Origin: Syntrophorhabdus sp. PtaB.Bin184
Lineage (GTDB): Bacteria; Desulfobacterota; Syntrophorhabdia; Syntrophorhabdales; Syntrophorhabdaceae
Direction of reading: 5' to 3'
Assembly: GCA_002067555.1 (NCBI GenBank)
Contig: MVQQ01000214.1
Span: 1-23,791 of the forward strand
DNA length: 23,791 nt
Below are positions 23,511 through 23,791 of the stretch, piece by piece; within the stretch, counting starts at the first letter, position 1, and every line of letters starts with the position of its first letter. The translations under genes were made by a program, and so were the position numbers. Below the pieces are notes generated by a model. The model made no database searches and had not been told where the DNA came from. It saw only the letters and a list, made by a program, of their open reading frames with translations.

Positions 23511-23791
23511 TCACAGGTCGGGCGCGTCTTGAACGGAATTGCTGGCGCGATAGCAGCCGGGTGTGACGCCGACGATCTTTTTGAAGGCCCTCGTGAAGTG
23601 GCTTTGGTCGGCAAAACCTGCTTCCAGACTGACGTCGGCGATAGACAGGCCCGCGAGAAGGAGGCGGCGAGCACGGTCCACCCGTTTCTGGATGACGTAG
23701 GCGTGGGGAGGGAGTCCGACGGCGGCGCGGAAGACGCGGAGGAGATGGAACTCGCTCAGGCCGGCGGCGTAGGAGAGATCGCGGAGTGTGA
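23511..23791 (-). CDS. AraC-family transcriptional regulator (5' end cut by window edge)
   Basis: Only the C-terminal 92 residues are visible, and they cover most of the two helix-turn-helix domain. They read LRDLSYAAGLSEFHLLRVFR, then VGLPPHAYVIQKRVDRARRLL, then SIADVSLEAGFADQSHFTRAFKK, ending VGVTPGCYRAS. The second half is the AraC signature. The frame is open to the window end. The gene is in the same direction as GNAT and MFS, 73 bp upstream of the GNAT start, and probably regulates them. The ligand domain is outside the window. Confidence 0.93.
   Translation of the reverse strand, partial: TLRDLSYAAGLSEFHLLRVFRAAVGLPPHAYVIQKRVDRARRLLLAGLSIADVSLEAGFADQSHFTRAFKKIVGVTPGCYRASNSVQDAPDL

Noticed and set aside
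22943..23674. Longer open frame extending the GNAT gene upstream through the AraC gene
   Set aside because: The extra 79 residues are a shadow of the AraC coding frame; the ATG at 23437 has a good ribosome binding site and gives the normal GNAT length.

Overview
The window looks like the replication-origin neighbourhood of a GC-rich, anaerobe-type Gram-negative bacterium, most likely a deltaproteobacterium (Desulfobacterota; a Syntrophorhabdus/Syntrophobacter-like lineage is a guess). The reasons are a tetraheme class III cytochrome c next to System II cytochrome c maturation genes (resB-ccsA), an E. coli-length GyrB, an HU/IHF-family protein, an alpha-type glutamine synthetase, and several c-di-GMP/HDOD signalling proteins. 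No rRNA, tRNA, CRISPR array or insertion sequence was recognised. There is no gene-free stretch longer than about 200 bp.

Layout. (1) Positions 1-6418, all on the minus strand and read from right to left: dnaA, dnaN, gyrB, coaE and rho (cut by the window edge). From dnaN onward the genes abut or overlap. recF, often found between dnaN and gyrB, is absent. The 194 bp upstream of dnaA holds a good sigma70 promoter and a helically phased cluster of DnaA-box-like 9-mers, so it is a candidate oriC or dnaA autoregulatory region. (2) 6613-7715, minus: a HAD phosphatase translationally coupled to an NlpC/P60 lipoprotein. (3) 7805-10830, plus: methyltransferase, YciO/Sua5-family protein, second methyltransferase, and an unusual Nudix hydrolase with a C-terminal RsbRD-type domain. 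The first two genes overlap by 4 bp, as do the last two. (4) 10915-14512, plus: secreted tetraheme cytochrome c3, ResB, CcsA, PurQ-type glutaminase and an HU/IHF protein. (5) 14509-18968, minus: class I aminotransferase, a 98-residue protein with a GTG start, an HDOD protein, a receiver-GGDEF protein with a GGDDF motif, and a histone-deacetylase-family enzyme. (6) 19147-21629, plus: glnA behind a strong promoter, a cupin and a YcgR-like PilZ protein. (7) 21665-21680: a near-perfect parS centromere site. (8) 21686-23791, minus: an AraC regulator (cut by the edge), a GNAT acetyltransferase and an MFS transporter broken by three frame disruptions.

How the genes fit together. The left part is housekeeping replication and transcription machinery, and the parS site about 15 kb from dnaA fits an origin-proximal ParABS segregation locus. 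The cytochrome c3 with ResB/CcsA forms an electron-transfer unit plus its heme-attachment machinery. The GGDEF, HDOD and PilZ proteins point to c-di-GMP signalling, with one possible maker or binder and one receptor. I see no clear phage or defence system. The least ordinary items are the Nudix-RsbRD fusion, the parS site, the phased DnaA-box cluster and the HDOD/GGDDF module.
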